64,000 bases of DNA from NCBI GenBank assembly GCA_023402845.1, contig JAEYFP010000019.1, forward strand, positions 1 to 64,000. The letters run 5' to 3'. Positions 33,431 through 42,645 of the stretch are shown in pieces. A program made the position numbers and the translations under genes. Every line of letters begins with the position of its first letter. Within the stretch, counting starts at the first letter, position 1. Source of the DNA: Bacillota bacterium (GTDB lineage: Bacteria > Bacillota > Clostridia > Lachnospirales > Lachnospiraceae). The notes beneath the pieces were generated by a model. It worked only from the letters and a program-made list of their open reading frames with translations, ran no database searches and was not told the DNA's origin.

Positions 33431-35937
33431 TGCTGCTCCCAAAAATCCGCAACCTTTTCCTCGACATTTTCCAAATTACAGATTTCAAAATGTTTCCATT
33501 CCCTCGGAAACATTTTTTTATAGGACAACGTGAGGAAACGTTCATCCAGCAGCACAACGATGCCGATATCCTCCGCCGTCCGGATAACACGGCCTGCGGC
33601 CTGCAGCACCTTATTCATGCCCGGAAAGCGATAGGCGTAGTCAAATCCGTTCCACTCCTGTTCGTCGTAGCAGGCCTTCAGCAGCTCCCGTTCATTACAG
33701 ACCATCGGCAGCCCCGTTCCCACGATCAGCGTCCCGATCAAGCTGTCTCGCTTCAAATCGATACCCTCGCTGAAAATACCTCCCATCACGCAAAAACCAA
33801 TCAGTGTACGTTCCTGTTCAAATTCGATCGGCATCTGAATGACCGCATTAAAATCGCAATCCATGTTCCCTTCAAAGCGCATCAAAAACGTTTCGCGTTC
33901 CGTTTCACTCATATTCCCCTTCTGCACAATACATTCCAACGATTCGTCCGCGAAATATTCCAAAAATGCTTCGTATACCTTATTTAAGAAGGCATGAGAA
34001 GGGAAAAAAACGAGATAATTTCCCGTCAGCTGCCGTGTCACTTTATAGATATACGCAGCAATGTTATAATATTCCAGATGTGTCCTGCGCGTATACTTAC
34101 TGCTGACATCATTTACCAAAAACAACCCGCATTTCTTCTCGTCAAACACCGACTGCGCATAAACAGAATAATCCTCATGGTCACCGCTTAACATATCCCG
34201 GTAATATTGAATCGGCAGCAGCGTCGCTGAAAAAAAGACCGTGCTTTTGCCCTTATCCAGGCACTTACGCAGGCTCTCCGAAGGATTCACGCAGAGCAGC
34301 TTCACCATAAACCGTCCATCCTCCTGCTGCTCCGAGTAAACAACATAATCTTTTTCTCCCATATTCTCGTACATACTTAAAAAATGCCGGACCTCCAAAT
34401 AAAGCTCGAACACCTGCTGCCGCTCAGGGCGGCTATCCTGCTCCTCCATGAATTTCTCCATCAAACCCATCACACGGGTCAGCGTCATCACGAACGGCGC
34501 GATACTTTCCTCCACCTTGATGCTCTCACAGTCCCTCTTCATCAGAAGAAGCTGTTTATTACAGCCATCCAATCCCTTTTCCAGCTTTTTATCATAGGGC
34601 TTGAGCAGCCGCCTTAATTCCATGAAGCGTTCCTTGTACAAAGAGGCGCTGTACATATCCATCGCGCGATCGACAAGATTATGTGCCTCGTCGATCAAAA
34701 ACAGATAATTTCCCTGCACGCTCTCTCCGAAAAACCGGCGCAGATAAACATTCGGATCAAACACATAATTGTAATCACAAATAACCGCATCCGCAAACAG
34801 GGACATATCCAGGCACATTTCAAATGGGCAGACCGTATATTTGTTTGCATACGTCTCTATACTCTCCCTTGAAAAAGAATCTTCCTGCATCAAAAGGTCA
34901 TAGATTGCCTCATTAATCCGGTCATAATGTCCCTTTGCATACGGGCAGGCATCCGGATTGCATTCTGTTTCCTCCAGAGGGCAAATTTTATCCTTTGCAG
35001 TAATGACGACCGTTTTCATTCGAAGGCCGCCGTTTCTTAAAAGCCCGAAGCAGTCCTTCGCTACGGTACGTGTGATCGTCTTTGCCGTCAGGTAAAAAAT
35101 CTTATCACCCAATCCCTCTCCCACCGCCTTCACCGCGGGAAATACAGTCGATATCGTCTTGCCGACACCGGTGGGTGCCTCAATAAACAACCGCTTTTGA
35201 TGGTAAATTGTCCGATAGACCTGCGCCGCCAGCTCCTTTTGCCCCTTCCTGTACGGGAAGGGAAACGTCACGTTTCTGATCGAGGTATTCCGGATTTTTT
35301 TCCATTGGAACTCAAAATCTGCCCATTTCGCATAACTGTCCATTACATCATCAAACCAGCTTCTGATTTCGGCAAACGTATATGTCTCATGAAAATACTT
35401 AATTTCCTGCGTATCGATATTACAGTACGTCATCCGCACCCCAATTTCACGCAGGGCATTCTGCTCCGCAAAAATGGCAGCGTAGCACTTCGCCTGTGCA
35501 AGGTGTACCCCCGCAGGCGCTTTTATATACTCCAAATCGCTGAACGTGCTTTTTATCTCATCGACAACAACCGGCTTCTGCCAATCCCGCTCGTCAAAAA
35601 TAATACCGTCGGCACGTCCCTCTACAACGATATCATAATTTTCCTTTGAAAAAATCCGGCGCAAAAAATATTCCGCATGATAATCCGCTCCCATCCGCCT
35701 CTGAATCATCCTATGGATCTTAGAACCCTCCTGCATGATCGTACTGTCCGCAGTACCTCTATGCCGGTTATCGATATCGCCCGAACGCAAAATAAACTCC
35801 ACCAGATTTCTCACGGAGATATGAATACTCGGGCACTTTTTCGGCAGTTCCCCCTCGACCGTTGAATTCTGCCGCTTGGCAGCCTCATCCCGTATTTTTG
35901 CTGCCGCTTTCACCTGTAATTGATTTTTGCTGTCCAT
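33421..35937 (-). CDS. DinG/XPD-like helicase with N-terminal PD-(D/E)XK nuclease domain
   Basis: 838 residues. Residues about 35-215 form a Cas4/RecB-like nuclease (EGRADGIIFDE, VVVDEIKST with the active-site D-E-K). About 230-800 is a superfamily 2 helicase: Walker A EAPTGVGKT, DEAH box LIDEAHNLVD, motif VI QAAGRVIRT. Four cysteines between the first motifs (KICPLEETECNPDACPY and CPFEMCLD) match the 4Fe-4S cluster of XPD/DinG proteins. Likely unwinds damaged or structured DNA. Monocistronic, tail to tail with the repair gene nfo. Confidence 0.9.
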   Translation of the reverse strand: MDSKNQLQVKAAAKIRDEAAKRQNSTVEGELPKKCPSIHISVRNLVEFILRSGDIDNRHRGTADSTIMQEGSKIHRMIQRRMGADYHAEYFLRRIFSKENYDIVVEGRADGIIFDERDWQKPVVVDEIKSTFSDLEYIKAPAGVHLAQAKCYAAIFAEQNALREIGVRMTYCNIDTQEIKYFHETYTFAEIRSWFDDVMDSYAKWADFEFQWKKIRNTSIRNVTFPFPYRKGQKELAAQVYRTIYHQKRLFIEAPTGVGKTISTVFPAVKAVGEGLGDKIFYLTAKTITRTVAKDCFGLLRNGGLRMKTVVITAKDKICPLEETECNPDACPYAKGHYDRINEAIYDLLMQEDSFSRESIETYANKYTVCPFEMCLDMSLFADAVICDYNYVFDPNVYLRRFFGESVQGNYLFLIDEAHNLVDRAMDMYSASLYKERFMELRRLLKPYDKKLEKGLDGCNKQLLLMKRDCESIKVEESIAPFVMTLTRVMGLMEKFMEEQDSRPERQQVFELYLEVRHFLSMYENMGEKDYVVYSEQQEDGRFMVKLLCVNPSESLRKCLDKGKSTVFFSATLLPIQYYRDMLSGDHEDYSVYAQSVFDEKKCGLFLVNDVSSKYTRRTHLEYYNIAAYIYKVTRQLTGNYLVFFPSHAFLNKVYEAFLEYFADESLECIVQKGNMSETERETFLMRFEGNMDCDFNAVIQMPIEFEQERTLIGFCVMGGIFSEGIDLKRDSLIGTLIVGTGLPMVCNERELLKACYDEQEWNGFDYAYRFPGMNKVLQAAGRVIRTAEDIGIVVLLDERFLTLSYKKMFPREWKHFEICNLENVEEKVADFWEQHHK

Positions 35938-35982
35938 CCTGCTCTTCCCGGCTGATATTTATCTGCTTCTTAAATATTAGTA

Positions 35983-36063
35983 AAACAAAAGTGTGCTTTG
36001 CGCGCGTAGCTGCGCATATTATTTTATTATATAGGAAATTCGGAGCAATTTACTATATAATAA
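35983..36063. repeat. Dispersed repeat, copy 1 (AACAAAAGTGTGC ... GCGCGC ... AGGAAAT hairpin)
   Basis: Modules in order: AAACAAAAGTGTGCTTTG, GCGCGCGTAGCTGCGCATAT, then a 40-nt hairpin (36024-36063) with outer arms TTATTATATA/TATATAATAA and an inner AGGAAATT. The same modules in the same order occur at 61604-61730, with different but still paired outer arms. Confidence 0.6.
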
Positions 36064-36065
36064 CA

Positions 36066-36114
36066 AAAAACTCCTCATATGGACAGTATTATATCTGTCC
36101 ATACAAAGAGTTTT
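36066..36114 (-). terminator. Terminator of the HPr-like gene
   Basis: Two-part stem: AAAACTC/GAGTTTT outside and TATGGACAG/CTGTCCATA inside, with U6 on the minus-strand side. It lies 23 bp after the stop codon. Confidence 0.75.
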
Positions 36115-36136
36115 AAATTCACAGGAAAGCGGAGTT

Positions 36137-36361
36137 CTATCCTACCACATGTCTCTTGATCATGCTTTCAAATTCCCCGTCTTCACCGCCGTATTTTACA
36201 GTCAATACCTGACTGAAATCCAAGCCCAGCACTCCTAAAATGGATTTTGCATCAATGATTACACGATTGTAAAATATATCAATGTCAAAATCACATTTGG
36301 AAGCCGTTTTCACGAATTCTCCTGCATCATCAGCCGCTAATCTGATTTTACGCTCCTTCAC
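36137..36361 (-). CDS. HPr-like protein without the active-site histidine
   Basis: 74 residues from a GTG at 36361, chosen because AGGAGG lies 9 nt before it (an ATG at 36367 is only 3 nt from it). The fold pattern of HPr is present (KIRLAADDAGEFVKTAS, IIDAKSILGVLGLDF around the regulatory serine), but the HARPA histidine region is absent: residues there read DDAGEFV. So it cannot carry PTS phosphate on His15 and may act like Crh, through serine phosphorylation and CcpA, or in some other way. Confidence 0.75.
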   Translation of the reverse strand: MKERKIRLAADDAGEFVKTASKCDFDIDIFYNRVIIDAKSILGVLGLDFSQVLTVKYGGEDGEFESMIKRHVVG

Positions 36362-36478
36362 ATCCATGCACCTCCTTTTGAGCAAATTAGTCCTATACAT
36401 TTATCAAAAGCAACTACTGTCATATTTATTGAAACGAATTTGGAACAATTCATTTTTCTTTATACCCAACTTACATGA

Positions 36479-36506
36479 ATTATACTTACTTTTCGTGATT
36501 TGTCAA
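36479..36506 (-). promoter_or_regulatory. Promoter of the HPr-like gene
   Basis: Minus strand: -35 TTGACA (36501-36506), 16-bp spacer, -10 TATAAT (36479-36484). Confidence 0.75.
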
Positions 36507-36611
36507 TTATTTTTCCAATTTGGGAACGGTACCGATGCACGTTAAAAAATACAACATCTTTGTGCATTTTTTAATTTAGCAACTAGATCTGGTGCCTCTT
36601 TTGTACAAAAT

Positions 36612-37454
36612 TTACAATTTATTTTCTTTCTGCGACAGAGAAGCATGTATTTTTTCCTTTTTTTCTTCAAATTCGACCATATATTTTTGAAACCGCAACG
36701 GCAGCATTTGCTGCTGCAACGACAGGTTTTTACGCGCATCTATCGCAATCGTACGGCAAAATCCGATAAATAATGCCTGAAAATATTCCTCTCTTTCGGA
36801 ATAACTTCTCATCACTTCCTCATCTATGATTTCTCCCGTAACCAAAACCCATTGCTTCTGCTTTTCATGAATAGCAAAGAGTCCTCTTTTTTCATCATAA
36901 ATCATGAAATTCTCATTTGGCAACCGGTCTGCAAAATGAGGAGTCAGCATTGCTATGATATTATTTTTCGGACCGATTCTCGAAAAAAGCATACCATTTT
37001 CCAACTCCTGAAATCTCAAAAAGCCTTCCATATGCATAATTTCATTATTTGCCCGCCTTGCCAACTCCAAAACGCCTGCAACATGCGGATTGTTCCATGC
37101 GTCCAGCACTCTTGTGCCAAGTCTCCTGCCGAGTCCCAACACGATGGTCTTATAGATATCCTCCGCCTTGCCTGCTTCCTCGCAGGCCGCCGCCTTGCAA
37201 AGCTCCTGATACACCGGCATGCCGAGACTGCCGCAAATAGTACGGATCACCTTTCCCGCTTTCACCGCATCCGTTTTAACATCAATATATTCCGCAAACA
37301 GTTCGAAGTTTCCTCCCATGCCCGCCATGATGCTGCAGCCTTCGTGCGCCGCCTCATGTCTGGATACCGCCGCATAAGCTTCATACACCCCCGTAAAAAT
37401 CCCTTCCAGACTATCTTCACATACAAAAATTTTTTTATTTTGATCAATCGGCAT
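36612..37454 (-). CDS. DUF4130 protein, partner of DNA-metabolism radical SAM (TIGR03915 type)
   Basis: 280 residues. It begins PIDQNKKIFVCEDSLEGIFTGVYEAY, the mark of the family annotated as probable DNA metabolism protein, and has GLGRRLGTRVLDAWNNPHVAGVLELARR and MEGFLRFQELENGMLFSRI. It always pairs with the radical SAM protein encoded just upstream (88 bp). The ATG at 37454 follows GGAGA; no uracil-DNA-glycosylase-like third partner is found here. A nucleic-acid repair or modification role is presumed for the family but unproven. Confidence 0.87.
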   Translation of the reverse strand: MPIDQNKKIFVCEDSLEGIFTGVYEAYAAVSRHEAAHEGCSIMAGMGGNFELFAEYIDVKTDAVKAGKVIRTICGSLGMPVYQELCKAAACEEAGKAEDIYKTIVLGLGRRLGTRVLDAWNNPHVAGVLELARRANNEIMHMEGFLRFQELENGMLFSRIGPKNNIIAMLTPHFADRLPNENFMIYDEKRGLFAIHEKQKQWVLVTGEIIDEEVMRSYSEREEYFQALFIGFCRTIAIDARKNLSLQQQMLPLRFQKYMVEFEEKKEKIHASLSQKENKL

Positions 37455-37541
37455 TTCCTTCTCCTTGATATTTCTATTTTTGACCATGTTTGGGCAAATT
37501 ATGCATAAAATGATGCCTTAGGCATCATTTCATACAATTAT

Positions 37542-38894
37542 TCAGCCTGCCGAAGTCATTCGCGGCGATTCGATTTGTACAACTTGTGTGCCGAAGCTTT
37601 GGTCGTCGAACAGGCTCAACTGCCGGAAGGTCATGCCGTCCGCAGAAAGTCCCTCCGGCAGACGTTCGTGCACCGCCAGAAGATTTCTGGCGATATAATC
37701 CTCTTCTATTTTCGTCTGATACATCATGCGGCCGTTACAGGTCAGAAAATACAGCGCACGTTTTAACACGACACCCAGCCGTTTTAAATCATCAAAACTG
37801 AGCGGTCCGAGCCGCCTTGCGCGAACGATCCTCTGTGCGGATTTCACACCAAGCCCTGGAACGCGCAGCAACATCTGGTAATCCGCCCGATTTACTTCAA
37901 GCGGAAAAAATTCCAGATGCCGCAGCGCCCAATCCGCCTTAGGATCAAACAGCACATTGAAATTCGGCCGTTCAGCGCTTAACAGTTCGTTTGCCTCAAA
38001 TCCGTAAAACCGCATCAGCCAGTCCGCCTGGTACAGCCGGTGCTCCCGAAGGAGCGGCGGCCCGTCGAGCGTTGCCGGCAGATCCTTGTCCCTGTTCACA
38101 TTGACAAAGGCTGAATAAAATACACGCTTTAAATCAAACTTCCGGTAAAGATTTTCCGCCACACTTACGATCTGATAATCATTTTCTCCAGTCGCACCGA
38201 TTACCATCTGTGTGCTCTGCCCTGCCGGTACAAACTGCGGGGCATGCTTATAAAGTATCAGTTCATTTTTACTCTGTGTGATGCCGTTTTGAATCTGACG
38301 CATGGGCTTTAGTATTGTTTTGCGTGTCTTATTAGGCGCCAGCGTCCGCAGTCCCTCCGAGGTCGGCAGCTCAAGGTTCACGCTCATCCTGTCTGCAATC
38401 AGTCCCACCTTTTCAATCAGCGCGGCATCTGCCCCCGGAATTGCCTTTACATGGATATAGCCCTGAAACCGGTGTTCTGTTCTGAGCTTACGGATTGTCT
38501 GATAGATAAGGTCCATCGTATAATCCGGATTGTGCAGAACGCCGGAGCTCAAAAAAAGGCCCTCGATATAATTTCTCCTGTAAAACTCCATTGTCAGCTC
38601 GCAAACCTCGTCCGGCGTGAACGACACGCGCGGCACATCATTACTCGCCCGGTTGATACAATATTTGCAATTATAAATACACTCATTTGTAAATAAAATT
38701 TTAAGCAGGGAAATACAGCGTCCGTCAGCCGAAAAGCTGTGGCAGATACCTCCCGCCACCGTGTTTCCGGTCCCCTTTCCGTCACCTTTCCGACCCACTC
38801 CGCTGCTCGTACATGCCACATCATACTTCGCCGCATCAGACAGAATACTTAATTTTTCCATAACCGACATTTCCTGCTGTATTTTAAACTCCAT
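37542..38894 (-). CDS. Putative DNA modification/repair radical SAM protein (TIGR03916 type)
   Basis: About 450 residues. The radical SAM cluster motif is CIYNCKYCINR (about residues 73-80). The C-terminal part has a helix-hairpin-helix (VPGLGVKSAQRIVRARR, about 360-380), a DNA-binding element. The opening LSILSDAAKYDVACTSSG is typical for the family. The start is uncertain: ATG 38894 or ATG 38861, the latter with AGGA about 10 nt before it. Together with the DUF4130 protein it forms a conserved two-gene unit of unknown chemistry. Confidence 0.87.
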   Translation of the reverse strand: MEFKIQQEMSVMEKLSILSDAAKYDVACTSSGVGRKGDGKGTGNTVAGGICHSFSADGRCISLLKILFTNECIYNCKYCINRASNDVPRVSFTPDEVCELTMEFYRRNYIEGLFLSSGVLHNPDYTMDLIYQTIRKLRTEHRFQGYIHVKAIPGADAALIEKVGLIADRMSVNLELPTSEGLRTLAPNKTRKTILKPMRQIQNGITQSKNELILYKHAPQFVPAGQSTQMVIGATGENDYQIVSVAENLYRKFDLKRVFYSAFVNVNRDKDLPATLDGPPLLREHRLYQADWLMRFYGFEANELLSAERPNFNVLFDPKADWALRHLEFFPLEVNRADYQMLLRVPGLGVKSAQRIVRARRLGPLSFDDLKRLGVVLKRALYFLTCNGRMMYQTKIEEDYIARNLLAVHERLPEGLSADGMTFRQLSLFDDQSFGTQVVQIESPRMTSAG

Positions 38895-38995
38895 CACACA
38901 CCGCCCGCTTCTCGCTTAATAATTTTATTGTAGCAAACATTTGTTCTGATTTCAAGCATTTTTTCGAACAGGTGTTTTGATTTATCGGGTATGCA

Positions 38996-39736
38996 TTACA
39001 TATTTCCCGCAAGAAAATCCTTTACAACGCTGAGCGTCTCACGCAGCATGTTGTTGCACTGCAAAAACGGCTCGCTCCTTGCCGCAATCCCGCACACGTT
39101 CTTGTAACCGATCTTTTTTGCGATCTGTACGGAGCGAAATACATGAAAATTATTCGTCACGATGCCGACATGCGCTTTTTTCCTATCCAAATAAGCTGCC
39201 GAAAAGGTCAGATTCTGTACGGTATTTACAGACTGATCCTCTTTTATAATCTGCTTATCCGGTACACCGCAGCGGATCAGGTAATCATACATCCCCTGTG
39301 CCTCCGAAATATGCTCGTTCGCTCCCTGCCCGCCCGAAACAATCAGGATCGTATCAGGATTCTCCCGGAAATAGGCATATGCTTTCTCCAACCGGTATTG
39401 CAAGGCCCTTGACGGGCCGTTCTTTTTCATCTGTGCACCGAGTACGATAAGATAGTCAAGTCCCGCCTCTCCCTGCTCCAAAAAGGCGCCGCAGATACAT
39501 AGCTCCGTAATCACGATAAGCACGCCGCAGACTGTCATAAGAAGCCTTAAGCCTAACCGGAGCGTGTCCGGCAGATGCTCCCAGCAGCCGCCCTTTAGAA
39601 ATAGAGCTGACAGAAGTGCAAAAACTCCTAAAAACATCCATATAAAATAAAACTTTGTCCCATGTGAAAATAAAAAATGAATGCTCAAAAAATAAAGCAA
39701 GCAAAAAATTCCCAGCACGATCAACAAAATTAGCAC
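38996..39736 (-). CDS. YdcF/SanA-like DUF218 membrane protein
   Basis: 246 residues: three N-terminal membrane helices (about 1-22, 30-50, 62-88) and a DUF218 domain (about 93-240) with YLIVLGAQ, ILIVSGGQGANE, EDQSVNTVQNLTFS and GIVTNNFHVFRS. Relatives (SanA, ElyC, YdcF) act at the envelope; their reactions are poorly known. GTG start at 39736 with GGAGGG 6 nt before. Confidence 0.82.
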   Translation of the reverse strand: MLILLIVLGIFCLLYFLSIHFLFSHGTKFYFIWMFLGVFALLSALFLKGGCWEHLPDTLRLGLRLLMTVCGVLIVITELCICGAFLEQGEAGLDYLIVLGAQMKKNGPSRALQYRLEKAYAYFRENPDTILIVSGGQGANEHISEAQGMYDYLIRCGVPDKQIIKEDQSVNTVQNLTFSAAYLDRKKAHVGIVTNNFHVFRSVQIAKKIGYKNVCGIAARSEPFLQCNNMLRETLSVVKDFLAGNM

Positions 39737-39773
39737 CGACAGCCCTCCTTTCTCATTTTATAACTTCAAAAAC

Positions 39774-39801
39774 AGTATAGCATATTAATATAGTTCGGCA
39801 A
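39774..39801 (-). promoter_or_regulatory. Promoter of the YdcF-like gene
   Basis: Minus strand: -35 TTGCCG (39796-39801), 16-bp spacer, extended -10 TGCTATACT (hexamer 39774-39779). A plus-strand TTGACT at 39808-39813 may serve the divergent aldo/keto reductase gene. Confidence 0.5.
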
Positions 39802-39864
39802 GCAGGGTTGACTTTTGAAAAGAATGAATGCAGAATAAAATCAAATACAGATTGGAGGGATTTT

Positions 39865-40794
39865 ATGAAATATGGATCTATCAGGGATGCAGCAGGAAAT
39901 TCTTACAAGCTTTCCAAGCTGATCATGGGAACTGTCCCGTTTGGGTCTGTGATGTCGCAGGAGGATTCCTTTGCTGCGATGGACCTTTATGTAAAGAGCG
40001 GCGGCAATGTTATTGATACGGCCCGCGTGTACAGCAGCTGGCTGCCGAACGGCAAGGACGCCAGCGAAAAATGTGTCGGAGAATGGATGAAGACACGAAA
40101 CAACAGGAGAGAAATTATCCTTATTACAAAGGGGGCCCATCCGCCATTTGAAAACCTGCACAATTCCCGTATCAACCCCGCAGATATCCGCTCTGATTTT
40201 TCGGAAAGCCTGCGGTATTTACAAACAGACGACATCGATATTTACTTCCTTCACAGGGATGACGAATCCGTGCCTGTCAATATCATTATGGACACGCTCC
40301 ATGAATTAGTGGCAGATGGAAAGGTAAAAATGCTCGGCGCCTCCAACTGGAGACTGTCCCGTATTCTCGAAGCAAATGAATACGCAAAAGCAAACGGCAA
40401 AACACCTTTCAGTGTTTCCGAAATACAATGGAGTTATGTTTACTGCACAAGTAAAATCTTAAAGGACGATACACTCGTCTGTATGGACGATCAGGAACAC
40501 GCCGGATACTTAAAGGCAGGTATTCCCGTCTTTGCTTACTCCTCACAGGGACACGGCGTCTTTTCGCGCGGCTACAAGCCAGATTTGTCCGATATTGAAG
40601 AAAAGAACCGCGCATTTTACTGTCAGGAAAATATCAAGCGTTATCAATCACTGCTTAACACTTGCGAAAAAGAGAATAAAACGCCTTCGGATATCGTTTT
40701 AAACTATATTATGGAAAATGAATTAAACGGTTTTGCAATCGTCGGATGCTCACGGCTTTCCCAACTGCAGGAATCCTTGCACGCTGCCGAGTAA
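39865..40794 (+). CDS. Aldo/keto reductase family oxidoreductase
   Basis: 309 residues of a TIM barrel NAD(P)H-dependent reductase. The tetrad is visible: D and Y in VIDTARVYSSW, K in LITKGAH, H in IYFLHRDD. GASNW, IVGCSR and SEIQWS are also family marks. The ATG at 39865 follows GGAGG; an earlier in-frame ATG at 39808 lies within the probable promoter. Substrate unknown; family members reduce sugars, keto acids or aldehydes. Confidence 0.88.
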   Translation: MKYGSIRDAAGNSYKLSKLIMGTVPFGSVMSQEDSFAAMDLYVKSGGNVIDTARVYSSWLPNGKDASEKCVGEWMKTRNNRREIILITKGAHPPFENLHNSRINPADIRSDFSESLRYLQTDDIDIYFLHRDDESVPVNIIMDTLHELVADGKVKMLGASNWRLSRILEANEYAKANGKTPFSVSEIQWSYVYCTSKILKDDTLVCMDDQEHAGYLKAGIPVFAYSSQGHGVFSRGYKPDLSDIEEKNRAFYCQENIKRYQSLLNTCEKENKTPSDIVLNYIMENELNGFAIVGCSRLSQLQESLHAAE

Positions 40795-40827
40795 ACAGCA
40801 GAATGTTTAACGTGTCGATTTACTCTC

Positions 40828-40867
40828 AAAAAGGCTGAGGAACTTATTCAAAGTTCCGCAGCCTTTT
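40828..40867. terminator. Bidirectional terminator between the reductase and ABC genes
   Basis: AAAAGGCTG-A-GGAACTT pairs with AAGTTCC-G-CAGCCTTTT around a 4-nt loop, giving U-ends both ways. It contains the stop codon (40848-40850) of the convergent ABC gene, so it doubles as the last codons of that gene. Confidence 0.8.
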
Positions 40868-42626
40868 CTGATCTAAAATACAGCTTCCGGTAAATTCCGT
40901 TTTGAGCAAGCAGCTCCTCATGTGTTCCGTCTTCCGCAATTCCGTTTTCGGTCAGCACCAAAATACGAGCGGCATTTTGGATCGTCGATAACCGATGTGC
41001 GATTACAAAGGTGGTTCTTCCCTTTGCAAGGCTCTCCAGCGATTTCTGCACAATTCGCTCACTCTCATTATCAAGGGCAGAGGTTGCTTCATCAAAAATC
41101 AGAATCGGAGGATTTTTCAAAAATACCCGCGCAATCGAAAGACGCTGTTTCTGTCCACCCGACAGCTTTAAGCCTCGCTGTCCGATATCGGTCTGATAGC
41201 CGTCCGGAAACGCCATGATAAACTCATGCGCATTTGCGAGCTTTGCAGCCTCCAGCACCTCCTTATCCGTAGCCTCCGGCTTTCCATATCGTATGTTATC
41301 TAATATATTTCCCGCGAACAGATAGACATCCTGCTGTACAATTCCGATGTTGCTGCGCAGATCCTCCAGCCGAAGATCACGGATATCCATGCCGTCGATT
41401 AAAATACTGCCCTCCGACACATCATAAAAGCGGGGAATCAGACTGCACATCGTCGTCTTTCCCGCACCCGAGGTGCCGACGATTGCCACATAATCTCCCA
41501 CTCCAACCTTTAAATTCAGATGATTCAGCACTTTATCATGATCCGCCTCATAACGGAAGGACACATCCAGAAAATCAATTTCCCCCCGCAATGTATCAAC
41601 TGCAATCGCATTTTCCTTGTCCTTGATATCCGGCTCAATATCAAGAATCTCACGGAAACGCTCAAAACCCGTATAACCGCTCTGGAACTGTTCCGTAAAA
41701 TTAATCAGCTTCTTGACCGGCTCCGTAAAGTTATTAATATAAAGCAAAAAGGTAATCAGATCCGTAACCGCCACAGTTCCTTCAACCAAATACATCGTGC
41801 CCGCTACGACTGCAGCCACAGTGACCAGAGTGGTCATCGCGTTTAGGCCCGAGTGATAAGCTCCCATATAACGGTAGCTTTCGCGCTTACTTTCAACAAA
41901 GCGGCTGTTTCCTTTCTTAAATTTTTCAATTTCAATTTCCTCGTTTGCAAACGACTTTACGACCTTGATACCCGACAGGTTATCTTCTATTTGGCTGTTA
42001 AGCTGGGCAATCCGCTCCCTGTTTTTACGAAACGCCTGCTTCATTTTATAATTAAAATAAAATGCATATAAAATTAAAAACGGAATAAATGCATAGCAAA
42101 TCAATGTCAGCCTGTCGTTAATTTGGATTAAAATAAAAAATGCTCCGACAAACTTGATCAAAGAAATCAGCACATCCTCCGGCCCGTGATGCAAAAGTTC
42201 GCTGATATCAAACAAATCCGAGGTCACACGGGAAAGCAAATAGCCTACCTTCTGATTATCATAAAAAGTAAACGAAAGCTTTTGATAATGTCCGAAAATC
42301 TCCTCCCGCATATCAGCTTCAATACAGGCCCCCATAATATGTCCATAGTAGGCAATAAATATGTTGCAGCCGCATTCCAGCAGAACCAGCCCCAGCATCG
42401 ATGCCGTAAGCCTGATGACGGCCGCCGATACTTCCGAAGGCGCATAATAGATGACCGTATCCGTGATGTAGCGGATAATCAACGGTATTACAAGCGTTAC
42501 CGCTGCTCCGACTACCGCAAAACACAGATCCGCAATGAAAAGCCCCTTATAGGGGCCGTAATACAGAAACAGCTTTTGCAAGGTGGATCTCTTTGTCCTT
42601 ACTCTTTTGTCATTCTCTCTTTCCAT
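40848..42626 (-). CDS. ABC exporter, homodimer type (MsbA/LmrA-like)
   Basis: 592 residues: six membrane helices (about 25-320) and an ATPase domain (about 355-585) with GTSGAGKTT, LSGGQKQR, LIFDEATSALD (catalytic glutamate intact) and the H-loop VIAHRLST. A full single-gene half transporter, likely a homodimer exporting drugs, lipids or peptides. The start has GAGGG 7 nt before and is 19 bp after GH9. Confidence 0.92.
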   Translation of the reverse strand: MERENDKRVRTKRSTLQKLFLYYGPYKGLFIADLCFAVVGAAVTLVIPLIIRYITDTVIYYAPSEVSAAVIRLTASMLGLVLLECGCNIFIAYYGHIMGACIEADMREEIFGHYQKLSFTFYDNQKVGYLLSRVTSDLFDISELLHHGPEDVLISLIKFVGAFFILIQINDRLTLICYAFIPFLILYAFYFNYKMKQAFRKNRERIAQLNSQIEDNLSGIKVVKSFANEEIEIEKFKKGNSRFVESKRESYRYMGAYHSGLNAMTTLVTVAAVVAGTMYLVEGTVAVTDLITFLLYINNFTEPVKKLINFTEQFQSGYTGFERFREILDIEPDIKDKENAIAVDTLRGEIDFLDVSFRYEADHDKVLNHLNLKVGVGDYVAIVGTSGAGKTTMCSLIPRFYDVSEGSILIDGMDIRDLRLEDLRSNIGIVQQDVYLFAGNILDNIRYGKPEATDKEVLEAAKLANAHEFIMAFPDGYQTDIGQRGLKLSGGQKQRLSIARVFLKNPPILIFDEATSALDNESERIVQKSLESLAKGRTTFVIAHRLSTIQNAARILVLTENGIAEDGTHEELLAQNGIYRKLYFRSEKAAEL

Positions 42627-42645
42627 CTTCCATCCCTCTTATTTG

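Noticed and set aside
35938..36136. TATAAT inside the dispersed repeat as the promoter of the nuclease-helicase gene
   Set aside because: No acceptable -35 at 16-18 bp; the TATAAT belongs to the hairpin arm.
36540..36585. Plus-strand terminator-like stem ATGCAC...GTGCATTTTTT
   Set aside because: No plus-strand gene precedes it, and on the minus strand no U-run follows.
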